Shown piece by piece: positions 1 through 11,035 of a DNA stretch of 64,000 bases (within the stretch, counting starts at the first letter, position 1; each line of letters starts with the position of its first letter). The position numbers were made by a program, and so were the translations under genes. The DNA lies in assembly GCA_029204225.1 (NCBI GenBank), contig CM055113.1, positions 28,305,934 through 28,369,933 of the forward strand. The letters run 5' to 3'. Under the pieces are notes generated by a model that saw only the letters and a program-made list of their open reading frames with translations, searched no databases and was not told the DNA's origin. Source of the DNA: Diphasiastrum complanatum (taxonomy: Eukaryota; Streptophyta; Lycopodiopsida; Lycopodiales; Lycopodiaceae).

Positions 1-409
1 CTTCCTGTTTTTGTTTTCAGGTTTGCATTTGTATAGGAGGCCGCCCAAAATTCAGCAAACCCTATTCAGGGTTAGGTCAACTTGTGGCTAGAAATTTGTA
101 GATTCTCAGCAAGCACAGTAGGGCATTTTCAACAGCCCTATTGGAGTGTGTGTTGATCACACTATTTGGCTTCCTAATTAGATTTCGGTATAGGCTTCAA
201 TCGAAGCTAACCTAATTTTCAAGAAGATAGTTTTTTTGTGCAAAAAGACAGCCATCTTTCCATTATCTTTTGGGCACTTTGGTTGCAAATTGAAAGACAT
301 CTTGTGCTCCTACTTTCAGCTCTTTGTTTGCTACAAATTTTTTGAGTAGATTTGGTTGTGGAAAGGCTCTCTTGCCTATCTACTACAAGCTGAAATTCTG
401 TTGGAGGTA

Positions 410-1415
410 ATGGCTAAAGAATCGGAAGCTATCGGTTCTTTGTTTAGTGAAGATCAGTTGAATGGCACAAACTACTCCTTGTGGAGTTACATGATGAACA
501 ATCTTCTCATAGTGAAAGGGCTGTGGGATTTGGTCAATGGTGATGAGGAAAGGCCTCCATTTTTGGCACCTCCTACACCTCGTGGATCATCATCATCAAC
601 ATCATCTTCTCCATCTTCGGAAGAACAAAAGAAGTGGAATAGAAGGGATGCACAAGCACATTCTATGGTTGCTCTTGTTGTGAGAAGATCTATCTAAGTC
701 TTGTAAGACATCTAAACGTGCGTGGGATACACTTTATACTATGTATAGAGTCAAAAATCCAACAAGAATGGTGTATTTCAGAAATCAACTTTCTTTGTTG
801 AAGATGCAAAAAGAGGATCAAGTGACCAATCACTTGACGAAGATCAAGTATCTTCGTGAGGAGCTTCTCAATATTGATGAGATAATTGAGGATGCTCAAT
901 TTGTTTCCATTACTCTCAACTCATTACCTTTATCTTATCTTCCATTTGTTTCGTCTTTGAGTATCTCTCTTAGGGGACAACAACTCTCCTTTGATGAACT
1001 TGTTGGACTGCTTCTTCAAGAGGAGCAAACGAGGCAAAACTTTGCGGGTGACACTCAACAAGATCAAGCTTTCTTCACGAAAGGCAAGAAAAAGGCAAGT
1101 CAAAAAGAAAGGGAAAGCCTCCTTCCAAGGATGAGCAAAAGCCCATTGGAGGTCACGATGTCAACACTCAAAAGAAGAAAGAGAAGTGCCATTATTGCAA
1201 GAAGTATGGGCACTTCATCAAGGATTGTAAGAAGAAGCTTGCGAAAGAGGAGAGAGGAATTGATACTAGTGCTTCACTTGCTACTTTGGAGCAAGAGCTT
1301 GAAGCTAGTGGTGATCTCTTCAACCAAGACTAATATTCCTTCTACTAGTACTTCTACATCTATGAGGAATTCGGGTTCGGTTTTGCAAGTTGCTGATTTT
1401 CAGTCCATTGAATGA
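410..1415 (+). pseudogene. Copia gag polyprotein, frameshifted
   Basis: This is the capsid-like Gag part of a Ty1/copia retrotransposon. The ATG at 410 begins a short leader followed by the typical gag start (LNGTNYSLWSYMM, then WDLVNG). The frame breaks near 690 and resumes before 741, where the UBN2-type gag body is read (SKRAWDTLY, then NQLSLLKMQ). A CCHC zinc knuckle, spacing C-x2-C-x4-H-x4-C, lies at 1187-1228 but in a different frame from the surrounding ORF, so a second frameshift precedes it. Protease and reverse transcriptase follow on the same strand. Recognition as copia gag is firm; the coding capacity is lost. No 5' LTR or primer-binding site is visible in the 409 bases upstream, so the element probably starts outside the window or is truncated. 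Confidence 0.85.
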
Positions 1416-2033
1416 GTGATTGATAGTGGTGCTACTCGTCATATGACTTCTCGCAAAAAAGCATTCACTAAATTAGTGAAAGTGCAAAATGGAAGTAAGG
1501 TACAATGTGTGGATGATGCATATTATTCTATTAATGGAATTGGAATTTTAGCCATCATTCAGCCTAATGGTGAAGAAAAGTACATAAAGAATGTGCTTTA
1601 TGTTCCGAGAATCAAGAAGAATCTTCTTTCGGTTTCAACTATGTTGAAGCAAGCACTAGTTATTGAGTTCAAAGAAGATAAGTGTCTTGTCAAGAATCCT
1701 ATAAGATCACTCTTGATTATTGTTTCGGGAACAGTGCATGCTGGCTTATTCATTATGGATACCTATGAGCAACAAATTCTCTCTACATGTCTTGTTGCTT
1801 CTACATCACAATCATTGGAGTTGGCTGAATTGTGGCATGCAAGATTTGGGCATCTCAACTTTGCAAGTTTGAAGAAGCTGAAGACATTTAATATGGTAGA
1901 AGACATTCCTACTATTGAACAGCTGGAAGGGCATGTATGCGAGGGGTGCATACTTGAAAAGTTTCAAAGGAAACCTTTTCCAATTGATGGGACTATTTTT
2001 ATGATGGAAAGACCCGTGGCTCTACAAAATTAG
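1416..2033 (+). pseudogene. Copia protease and pre-integrase zinc region
   Basis: The frame continues from gag through an in-frame TGA just before 1416, where copia proteins normally have Trp (a one-base TGG to TGA change). The aspartic protease active site reads DSGATRHMT at the very start. The GAG-pre-integrase HHCC region follows near residues 140-190 (LWHARFGHLNF, then CEGCILEKF). The integrase catalytic core that should come next is absent: the protein passes from KPFPIDG into a short unrelated tail and stops, and reverse transcriptase begins within about 50 bases. The element is therefore internally deleted and could not integrate by itself. Confidence 0.85.
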
Positions 2034-3300
2034 TGGACTATGCTGATTTTTCAGATTTTGCTCTTACATCTCATGGAGATGTTGAGGAAGAAACTGATTT
2101 TTATGAGCAGGCCAAGGGAGTAAAATGTTGGGAGGAGTATGCGATGCAAGATGAGTATGACTCACTTATGAAGAACCAGATTTGGGTTCTTGTTGATCTT
2201 CCTCATGGGAAGAAGGCGATTGGTTCTAAATGGGTATACAAAATCAAGTATAAGGTAGATGGTACCAGTGAAAGGTACAAGACAAGGCTTGTTGCCAAAG
2301 GCTATGCTCAGCAAAAGGGGATTGATTATGAGGAGACTTTTTCTCCTACTGCTCAGATGACTACCGTGAGAGTCGTAACCTCTTTGGCTGCCCATTTTGG
2401 TTGGCGTTTGTGGCAATTTGACATAAAAGACAACATTCCTCAATGGTGATCTCAATGAGGAAGTGTACCTTCAACAACCTGCTGGTTTTTTGGTTGAAGG
2501 CCAAGAAAATAAAGTTTGTCTTCTCAAGAAGACACTTTATGGACTGAAGCAAGTTTCGAGGATGTGGTATCAAAAGATACATGCCTACTTTTGTGATCAA
2601 GGGTTTACTAATAGTCCTAGTGAATCTACTCTTTATGTCAAACATACTTCAGATTATATCATCATTATTTTGCTTTATATTGATGATATTATTATTACAG
2701 GAAGTAATGAGCAGCAGATTGATGCCGTAATACTTGATCTTGGTATGGTTTTTGAAACCTCAAATATAGGCCTATTGCATTTTTATCTTGATCTTGAATT
2801 TGAACAAAAAGAGGCTGGAATTTTCATCTCTCAAGACGCTACATTGGGCAAATTTTGAAGCGGTTCAAGATGGAAGATTGCAAGCCGGTTGCTACACCTA
2901 TTGAGACAGGCCTGAAATTAAGTAGTCAAGGTGATGGTGAACCATTTGATACTACTTTATATTGTCAAGCTATTGGCTGTCTCATTTTTGTCTCACTCAT
3001 GAGTCAATTCATGCATGCCCCGATGACATCACATTGGAAAGTATTGAAGAGGATCTTTCGATATCTTCAAGGAACAAGAAGTCATGGACTGGTTTTTCTT
3101 GCTTGTGATGATGCATGTTTGGTTGGTTTTAATGACTCGGATTGGGGTGGAGATCAAGACACTAGACGCTCTACAAGTGGACATTGCTTTTTCTATGGAA
3201 ATTCTGCAATTTCATGGTCAAGTAAAAAGCAGCCCATTGTTGCTACTTCTTCTAGTGAGGCAAAATATAGAGCAATATTATTAGCCATGGTACATGGCTA
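2033..3300 (+). pseudogene. Copia reverse transcriptase and RNase H
   Basis: Three consecutive frames together give a nearly complete copia reverse transcriptase. The entry region is WEEYAMQDEYDSLMKN and GSKWVYKIK. The palm has LVAKGYAQQKGIDYEETFSP. After a frameshift near 2449 come KKTLYGLKQ and the catalytic YIDD at 2676-2687. A further break near 2856 leads into the connection and RNase H domain (ATPIETGLKLS, then SDWGGDQDTRRSTSGHCF and SSSEAKYRA). The RNase H C-terminus is not recognisable after about 3290. At least two frameshifts make this non-functional. No 3' LTR could be placed with confidence. Confidence 0.88.
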
Positions 3301-4029
3301 CCAGTAGAGATCAAAACTTCCAACTAAATGGTCACACAGACCGAAAGAAGATAAGCATCATACACAATGAAGAATTTTGTATGGTTGAGACGGAGGAGCA
3401 TTGGATGCTTTATTTTATCAGCGCAGAGCTCACGCTATTACAAACCAATCTATCCACTTATTTCAGATTCATCAACGGAAAACTCGTAAGTACTCTATGT
3501 TTATTGCCATTTAAAAATAGTACACCAAAAAAAAAAAATGACATAATTTGCAATGGCACATTCACTAATATTTGTCTTGTCATAGATGCGAGAGAGACAG
3601 GAGTTGATAATGTGCTGCAAAGATTTACCTACAACAATCACCATTGTGGAAGAGCAATAGCTTAAAATACAGTTCAATAAAATTTGTGAACAGACTCTTT
3701 CATTCAATAATTGAAAGCCCAAGTTGGACATCTAAATAAATATTCAGGAACTCCCAAATTCAATAAAATGGAGCTGCATTTGATATATACATGTATATTT
3801 TCTTATCAATTCTATACATCTTGAATCTATCTTTGTTCTGTGCTATCTATATCTTTCAAATCTTTATTTAGTATTATGGTTAGAAAATTCCCAGAATTGA
3901 AAAAATTAATCATGATATCAAAACCAAGAATAATCAAAATAAATTACCTTTGAAATATTAACATCTTGTTGAAGGATGAACCACTCAAAAAATAATTTTG
4001 TATTATACAAAGTGTACCACAACACCCTG
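3301..4029. other. No recognisable feature
   Basis: AT-rich DNA between the copia remnant and a LINE ORF1. A 123-codon frame at 3294-3665 has no recognisable motif and contains an A-rich run near 3528. I see no convincing LTR, polypurine tract or gene. Confidence 0.4.
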
Positions 4030-5092
4030 AGGTGGCGCCCTCCCTTGCCACACAAACAGAGCAATCTGCCTGCGTGGTAGCTGCTACGGATCCTGTTGTG
4101 GCTATTACTGCCTACGTGACAGTTGTACTTGTTGTACCCTCTGTACTGACTGTACCTACGATTGCATCGGCGGCTAAATTTGCGGCTGTATCGGTATTTG
4201 CTCAGTCTTCTCTTACGCTCCACGATGGCTCTTTTTCTGAGCCCATCCTCCCAACGCCGATTAGTACTAGCTCCTCCTTCCTCACGGCACCACAACCCAC
4301 ATCAAATATCCCATATACGCCCTGTAATCCATTGAACTTTTTTCCTCCTGGCAAATTGACCAAATCAAGGCAGATTTCCAGATTTTGTGGCAAGAAATCT
4401 CACAGTTGAAAGGAATGGTTACCTCTCTGATCAATGAAAAGAATATGTTGCAGTCCAAAGTTGCATCACTCGAACAATCCATCAGGACCAAGCAAGCTGC
4501 AGTCTTGGAGTCCACCACCAATATGCTACGGGAGCTAGAAACCAAGATTGAGAAACATCAAGAAGAGGCCCTCTCTTGGGCATCCGTTTTGAAAAAGGGC
4601 ACCAAACCAAGCGCGCCTATCTCCTCGGTTATCTCAGCCACAATATCAGAAGAGAAATTTCAAGATCAAAAAGCCCATAACATTAGAGTTCGCGAGATTA
4701 CGGATACACAGGATGCCTTGGCTGAAGCCAAACGCTTTCTCGACAGCACTCTCGGGCACAGGCTAGATGGGCTAGATACCGCATGGAGGACCACTAGAGA
4801 TGTAGCCACACTCGTTATCCATTTCACCTCTCTAGAGAGTCGTTGAGATGTTTTATAATGCAGAGCTAAATTACGAAGTACCACTATCTATATGGACGAC
4901 GACCTCACATATATCCAGGTGGAGGAGAGGTGTAAGGCCTTTCAGGTAGCCCGTGAGTTTGGAAAACGAGTCATTTACCGCGATAGACGTAAAGCCTTCG
5001 ATCAGGTCCAGAGATGCAATATGGGAAAGAGAACGAAGATTTTTAACTTGTGGGAGGGCACTTTAGCAACAAACTTCATGGAGATAGAGTAG
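4030..5092 (+). pseudogene. LINE ORF1-like RNA-binding protein
   Basis: Three frames in succession look like the ORF1 protein of a non-LTR retrotransposon. The first (4032-4409) is Ala/Val/Thr/Pro-rich and low complexity. A frameshift near 4380 leads into a coiled coil (EISQLKGMVTSLINEKN, then KVASLEQSIR, through about 4570). A globular domain follows (NIRVREITDTQDALAEAKRFL), and after a stop and shift at 4846-4890 comes the end motif MDDDLTYIQVEERCKAF with AREFGKRVIYRDRRKAF. That DDDLT...R-x-G-K...YRDR pattern matches the C-terminal part of L1-type ORF1p, which binds RNA for the reverse-transcription complex. No ORF2 follows directly. Family placement is from motif memory; confidence is moderate. 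Confidence 0.6.
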
Positions 5093-6436
5093 AAACCCCC
5101 GACAACCAAATTACAAGTCTAATAGCTTGTCGGGAAGGCCAAGAAGAATACAAAACAGGCAGGAGTGATTCCATGCATGATCCGCTTGTGGATTTGTAGT
5201 AAGAAATCCTCGAAAAAGCATTAAATAAGGCAATTTCCAGCCCTTACTGGGCCTCCTACACCCTCTAATCTCTAAATCTTTGCTCTAACCTCTTGGACAG
5301 CCTCAAAAGATGTTTACCCTCATGTGTATATGTGTCTATATATAGACCAAGGTCTACAATGTGATTTACAACAATATGTAACCAAATCTATGAAAAAACT
5401 TTTAAATCACGAATTTTAGCAATATCAAAATCCTAAACAAACGTCACAAATTGGCTATCATGCACATCATTCCGTAGAACCTTGGAGAAAGTCGACAAAG
5501 ACGGATCTTAACGACATGCAAGTGAAACCCCTAAGAAACCACCTATTTAAAATCTTGTTATCCACCTAGAAGAGAAATCCGATCAATCCACTACCAAAGA
5601 TCCGATGAAAAGCGTCACAACACCAAGTTCTCTGATCTTCGTAAGCCTTGCTCTTATACCATTGTCCGGGAAAGCTCCTCAAGATCCTGCTTACAAGACA
5701 GACACAAAGAAAACACGATGGAGCAAAACCAGCCAACCAACGAGAAGCCACCGATCAATCTCCAGTAGCCTCAGCCCTGAGCCACAGGATAGGAGACAGG
5801 TGTAGAGAGAGAGAACCAATAATGAATCTAACAACTTGAGTTCATGTGATTCCTTGGAAGGTAAAGTATCTACCTGAGTTCCTTGGATGATAGTACATGA
5901 AAAGTTAAATAATTTTCCATAGACTAACAATGGTATTCCTGGATAACTAATTGGGAATAATTCGTTGATCCATGTGCGAATCCTTTTTCTGATCTATTTG
6001 ATTGGTTTCCCACAAAGCGATGGTTTATATTATCAAAGAAAAATACCTTTGGATAACTTGTTATGTTGGTATGTTGGGTCATCAACAGTCTTGGAGTCGG
6101 TTGATGTAACATTGCTATCAACTTGTCTCGTTCAGTGGGATCTTCTGTAAGACTTCTCCTAGACTGTATCTAGTGTGATATGACTTTTATTGGAAACTTG
6201 TCGAGTTTTCTGTTAAAAGGGGAAGAAGTAGTTGATAGAAAGCTTGTTGCTTGGGTGAAACATCAATAGTTTTGATTCTAGATTGAATCTGTATAGATGA
6301 AGGACTTGGTTTTGAATCAAAATTGATAGGATAATATGGATACTGTTGGGATCTTCTAAGGATTGTTAAGAAATCCAGTTAGAAGATGTATGGGAAATTT
6401 TCTAGAAGCAATTATTGTATGAATAGGAAGTCACTA
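5093..6436. other. Unassigned DNA with a weak primer-binding-site-like motif
   Basis: No coding region is supported here. An 8-bp inverted repeat (CCCGACAA / TTGTCGGG) lies near 5098-5136. At 5650-5661 the minus strand reads TGGTATAAGAGC, one base from the tRNA-iMet primer-binding site used by copia elements, but no flanking LTR or gag supports it. The rest shows nothing recognisable. Confidence 0.3.
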
Positions 6437-6849
6437 TAAATTATCTTGGAAACTCAGTTGGAGTTGGATAATAAAGCTAATTAATCTTAAGTTATTCTAG
6501 ATCATAGCTTAAGTGTATTGGGGTCTAGATGTATTCTAGATAGAAATGTCAAGAGTGAAGAATTTTGAGACTACAACTCCTTATTGACATCGTAAGGAGA
6601 GTAGATTTGCATAAATCAGGAACTTTCCTAGTAGAAAGGATTTTTGTGGAGCAACTCTCTTGTCTTTAAGAATAATTGCATTCACGTTCTCTTATTTTCA
6701 AATATAGAATAAGAATCCGGTGAATTGTGATTGACAAATCATAGTTCAAATTCTAGTCTATATTTGACTTCTAAGAGAAGATAACGTGAGCGGTGTAAAT
6801 ATTTGATTTTTGTGCATCAGTCCCCTAATGGCAATCTCATTGGATAAGG

Positions 6850-7535
6850 TATCTTCCATTAATTGAGTTTGTTTGTAACAGTAGTAAGCATTATTGGGTA
6901 GTCCGTTTATGCTTATGTATGGATTTCAACCTAGATCTCCGAGAACGGTTGAAATTGAATCGATTAAAGTTCAGGAAGTGGCGGATTTCTTGCGAGAAGC
7001 AGGAAATGCTACAATTAGAACGTGGAAATGTTCTAAGTGCCCTAGATCGGGTAAGACATTTTGCTAATTTGAAAAGATCACCTCAGTTGGGGATTGGGTA
7101 TATTTTAGAATTCTGAAGGATTCTAAGGTAATGCACATTGGAAAGCATTACAAGTTGTCTGCTCGTTATTGTGGACCATATAAAATCTTGAATAAGATTG
7201 GATCTTTAGTTTACCAGTTAGAGTTACCAGAGGGAATCAAGACTCATCTCATGTTCCATGTTAATCGTCTAGAGATGAGTTTACATGTGAGGGATTACCT
7301 TGGTTCTGGTAAAAGTCTAGATTCTTTTGAAGACTTGTCTAAAAGGATTACGTTAGAGCCTGAAAAGATTCTTGATACAAGATCCAAGCGATTGCGTAAT
7401 TGGAAGAGGTTATTGAGCATCTGATTCATTGGAAAGGAAATTCTGAGGATGAGGATTCATGGGAACTAGAAGGTAATCTAAGAAGAGTTTTCCGGACTTT
7501 AAGTTCTGAGGACAGAACTAAAATAAGGGGGGAAG
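6850..7535 (+). pseudogene. Chromovirus integrase end with chromodomain
   Basis: This is the 3' end of a Ty3/gypsy polyprotein of chromovirus type. The order is a degenerate integrase segment (MYGFQP equivalent near 6915), a linker (RGNVLSALDRV), the integrase C-terminal domain (HYKLSARYCGPYKIL, then VYQLELPEGIKTHLMFHVN, 7131-7270), and a chromodomain-like end (EVIEHLIHWKGNSEDEDSWEL, 7403-7470). Chromodomains steer integration to heterochromatin in this lineage. Everything upstream of the integrase tail (gag, protease, reverse transcriptase) is missing. Frameshifts separate the pieces. A polypurine tract and LTR follow directly. Confidence 0.8.
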
Positions 7536-7537
7536 TA
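7524..7537 (+). promoter_or_regulatory. Polypurine tract of the gypsy remnant
   Basis: A purine run (AAGGGGGGAAG with short flanks) sits immediately before TGTTACGG. This is the usual plus-strand priming site in LTR retrotransposons and fixes the start of the 3' LTR. Confidence 0.7.
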
Positions 7538-8061
7538 TGTTACGGCCCTAATGGAGGTTTGGCCCATCAGGAGCTATCTTGGACGTAGGGGCCAAGTCTA
7601 ATCTAGATAATAGTCGAGTAGGACCATGGGGTCACACCCGCATGCAGTATAGGCATGTGTGTGCATCCTAGTATGAGATAGGGTGTACATGCATTGTGCT
7701 TATGAATGGGTCTTGACTATTATGGGTTAGGGATACCTACATGCAGTGGACATGCATGGGGGATTGGCATGATCAGCTAGAGTGCTTCCATGCGGATTCA
7801 GTGCATGGGCAGGTGGGGTTGGCTCCACGCTCTATATATACCCTCACCAGTGTCTATGAGGATCTTGGGGAGTGTTTATGGCCATTATGCTGTCAGACTG
7901 TGAAGCGCTCTTCCTGTGGCTTGCCTATCTCCTAGATTGCTCGGGGGCTAGACCTATATTGGGTCTAGGTTTGGTTGGGATGGTTTCGTCTACTGCAATC
8001 CTCCCTTTGTGTTCTATTAAGCTCTATCTCGGTTGGGAGTCCTAGGGGACGTCTTACAACA
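7538..8061 (+). mobile_element. 3' LTR of the chromovirus remnant (arm A)
   Basis: The LTR starts TGTTACGG right after the polypurine tract. I place its end at CTTACAACA (8061), giving 524 bp, the same length as the arm B copy. A TATA-like CTCTATATATACC lies at 7829-7841, in a suitable place for an LTR promoter. The start is well supported; the end is inferred from the TG...CA rule because no 5' LTR is present for comparison. Confidence 0.65.
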
Positions 8062-9800
8062 TTAAAATTACATCTCGTCAATTAATGTGCAAAAAACTTC
8101 TCATCAAAATACTGATAGATCAGCTCAGATCTGAGATCTAGGGTTTTCCATGGTTAGGTATAGACCTAACCCTGCCATCTAATCCTCAATTTAGGAATCG
8201 TATCCATTTGATAGGTGGATTAGGTGAAATATGTGCCTAGTCACTAAATTTTCTCAAATTAAGCCTATAGTGTGAGACATTGATTCAGGGGCTCAACTTG
8301 GCCACCTTCTAAGCATGTGAATACAAATCACTTCTTATAACTAATTAGCTCCTAACGATGTACAAATATGTGGGACATGTGCTAAATGATCCATTATGTG
8401 AATCAACAGTTCTTCTCGGGGCCTAGGCATTTTGCGAGTAAATTTTTTGCGAGTTTCTTTTTTGCTATGATTCAACACATGCTCCTTTTTTTTTGGGATG
8501 CATTTTGATATGCGAGAAATTTGTAGAGTTTTTTGTGAAAATCTTGTTGTGTCTGTTTATCTAGTCAGAATCAAGCTTATTTAAAAATGTCATTAATCAA
8601 TATATATACCCTCACAAAATTACTCATTGAGAGCAAGGCCATCATGCAAATATCAGATAGGCTATCTTGAACTTTTAGCAAAAGCAAAGTGTCTAAAAAA
8701 TTGATTTACTCTCTAATGCCACCATCCAGTTGATGTTGTAGCCTGTGCTAAGAGATTCTAGTTGCAAAAACCCTCTCGATTCTAGGTCTCAATTACTCTC
8801 TTAAGTTCTTTTCTGTGCCTGGAGATCAAACACATAGAGCATTTTCGGAATCACCATTTTCGTCATAGCGTTCGCGAGCTTCTACTTCCTCTTTGACTCC
8901 ATCTATTGCCTTTTGAAGTGTCGTAGTCGAATCTTTTGCCAATAAAGTTCGAGTTGTGTTAAGGTTTAGACTGTCATGAGACAAGTTAATTTTACTCTAT
9001 TGTTAACAAGTGCTGCAATAGGATTCAACTTATTACGAGAAGAAGGGTTTTGACATTCTGCAAGTAAATTTTTTGCGAGTTTCTTCTACCCATAATCCCA
9101 CAAAATGGGAATTGTGGTTTGATGCATACTTAAAACTTTGACTATATCCATCAAATTCTAAATAGGTCTATTACAAAATACTTTGTTACTCTATTAATAT
9201 AAGTTTACTTTTATTTTTTTTTAAAAGTGTTATTGAAGTTGTAAAAGCTAGCATGCCGGTGTGCTAGCTTGCGGATTTTTTATTTTCAAAATATGAATTT
9301 TTTTTTGAAAACATAAATTTGTTTTTGGAGTTGATTTGATTAGCATGCCGGTGTGCTAGCCGAGTACGTGTTTTTTTATATGTAAAAAAAATTGTTGACC
9401 CAGCACGTTCTTGAACGTATACTACGTTCCAACCCAAAAGGTCTAAACACAGCCCGTGTTTCCTATTTGTGGGTGAACAATCCAACACTTGATAAATTTT
9501 GTTTCATAATGATTGGAGGGGTCGACATTGAAGGATCAAAAAGCAATGACGTTTTGAACGCTTGGCTACGTGGTGGTCTACCCTTGATCCCGTTAGTCTC
9601 CTTGCATCTCAATGGGTTTGCCACCCACCAGCTTGCACACATATGCTAGACTCCTTTGTCTGTGTTTCAAGATAGATTAAATGCCATTCGAAATTGCCAT
9701 CGTGAGCACACAAGTGCCCGAAGCCTACCACAGGTGGCACATATTTGCAATCCCCAATCATTTCTAAGATTTTCCTTTGAATTATTAAAGTTTAAAGTCT
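8062..9800. other. Flanking DNA shared by both arms, with an arm-A-only segment
   Basis: Noncoding DNA that follows the LTR in both arms. Positions 8677-9320 (644 bp) occur only in arm A; in arm B the sequences that flank this segment are joined at a short T-run. The segment partly repeats its own surroundings. A stretch with GTAAATTTTTTGCGAG occurs near 8436 and again near 9062, and the near-palindrome GCTAGCA-8nt-TGCTAGC at 9247-9268 has a close copy at 9340-9360. No coding signal is supported. Confidence 0.6.
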
Positions 9801-9825
9801 ATAGTTAAGAATGAGCAATACTGAG

Positions 9826-10095
9826 CATCCTAAAATGGATGGCCAAACTGAGAGAGTCAACCAGACCTTTAAAGGATATGCTTGGGGCATTTGTTGGGGA
9901 TAAGCAAACTCGATGGGAGAGGTAACTACCACTGTTGAAATTTACTTAGACAAAAATGAAAGTACTAAAATGAGTCCTTGCGAGCTTAACTATGGTTTAA
10001 GGCCAGCTAACCCTATTATGATAGGAATTCCTCAAAAAGTGCCTAACGCAGCTGATTTTCTAACTCCAACGAGTGAAATGTTTAAGCTAAAGTGA
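9826..10095 (+). pseudogene. Ty3/gypsy integrase core fragment
   Basis: The translation gives EHPKMDGQTERVNQTFKG, the conserved stretch around the catalytic Glu of gypsy integrases. It is followed after a stop by MSPCELNYGLRP, equivalent to the segment SPFELVYGYNP in this family. Only about 90 codons remain, bounded by unrelated DNA. It belongs to a different gypsy copy from the chromovirus tails in the arms. It starts just inside the inner end of arm A. Confidence 0.75.
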
Positions 10096-10519
10096 ATGTA
10101 AGGCAATCTTCTGTTGTTCAAAATTGCATGTTGGTCTACCAATCTCTAGCGTGGACACGCCACCCGAGACCAGTCGTGGGCATGACATCAGCCTACTCAC
10201 TTTCCTGTGTGTCAAGGTACTACCAAGTGCCAAGTGTAGACTGTGCATGGAGTTTGCCATATGTCGACATTAGGATGTGTCAGAGTTAAGGAGACGGTTA
10301 AGGGGTGCTTGAGCATTGTGTATAAGTGAGCTAGCTTGATCAAGCTATGTACTTGTTGAGAATTGAATAAAGTTTGAGATTTGAGATCAATCTGTGTATG
10401 GTATACTGTTGTTTGTAAGTTGAGTTCAATGAGAGTCTTACAGGTTTTCAAAAGATTTTAATCGGCAGATTCTACACCGGTTCAGAATTGCCAATTTGAA
10501 GCCATCAAATCAGCAATTT

Positions 10520-11035
10520 GTGCAACATTAAACTCAACTATTCGAATTCTCGTTCTTTACCTCTGAAGTGGTCCTTGGGGCCATCAAAAAACTGAGGACA
10601 CGTCGTGCACCTAACGTTCAGGTCTTAAAGTTAAAGCTCTTTATCCATGCTACAGACATGCTCTCGCCCACCCACCCTTGCCGAACTACTCAACAAAGCA
10701 GTCACTATTGGCTTTCCTCCATCTTGGTGTGCACTAATATTATCCACCCTGTCCATGAGAGTGGATCCCATGAGATTGGATAGCTACTATACCATTATGA
10801 TTGGGCATGTCATTGCAAAGCTATATGGCACTATCTTACAATCTGCAGTGCGCACAAAGCCAGAGACCAGGAGATTATATGTGATGGACCAAGTTGGTTT
10901 CAAATCACATTATTCCACCACGGACCATATCCTCACACTCAAATCTATTATTGAGCAAGCCAGACATAGATGGGAGAGAGTCTACTGTTACCTAGTGGAT
11001 TTCAGTAAAGCCTGAAACTCAATTCCACGGCCCTC
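10520..11035 (+). pseudogene. Non-LTR (LINE) reverse transcriptase fragment
   Basis: Two overlapping frames give the fingers and early palm of a LINE reverse transcriptase: VVLGAIKKLRTRRAPN, AELLNKAVTIGFPPSW, IGHVIAKLYGTILQ, QVGFKSHYSTTDHILTL and YCYLVDFSKA. The last is motif A, broken by a stop exactly where AFD should continue. The active-site FADD segment is not present downstream. It could derive from the same LINE family as the ORF1 at 4.0-5.1 kb, but nothing in the sequence proves that. Confidence 0.7.

Larger units (their letters stand above)
6437..9806 (+). repeat. Arm A of a large inverted repeat
   Basis: This segment recurs as its reverse complement at 16882-19615, about 7 kb away. 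Matching starts at TAAATTATCTTGG (6437) and ends at TATAGTT (9800-9806). Two protein-coding stretches differ between the arms at only 1 of 64 and roughly 4 of 97 residues, so the arms are closely related. Arm A is longer mainly because 8677-9320 has no counterpart in arm B. The match continues past the gypsy LTR on both sides, so it is not simply two insertions of one element. It looks like an inverted segmental duplication or two copies of a larger composite element. Confidence 0.85.

Noticed and set aside
3918-4295. 125-codon Arg-rich minus-strand ORF
   Set aside because: It is the antisense shadow of the LINE ORF1 low-complexity N-terminus.
5650-5661. Primer-binding site of a minus-strand copia element
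   Set aside because: Only a 12-bp match with one mismatch; no LTR end or gag beside it.
7741-7935. 64-codon ORF conserved in both inverted arms (also 18306-18112)
   Set aside because: It lies inside the LTR promoter region and is conserved only because the whole arm is duplicated.
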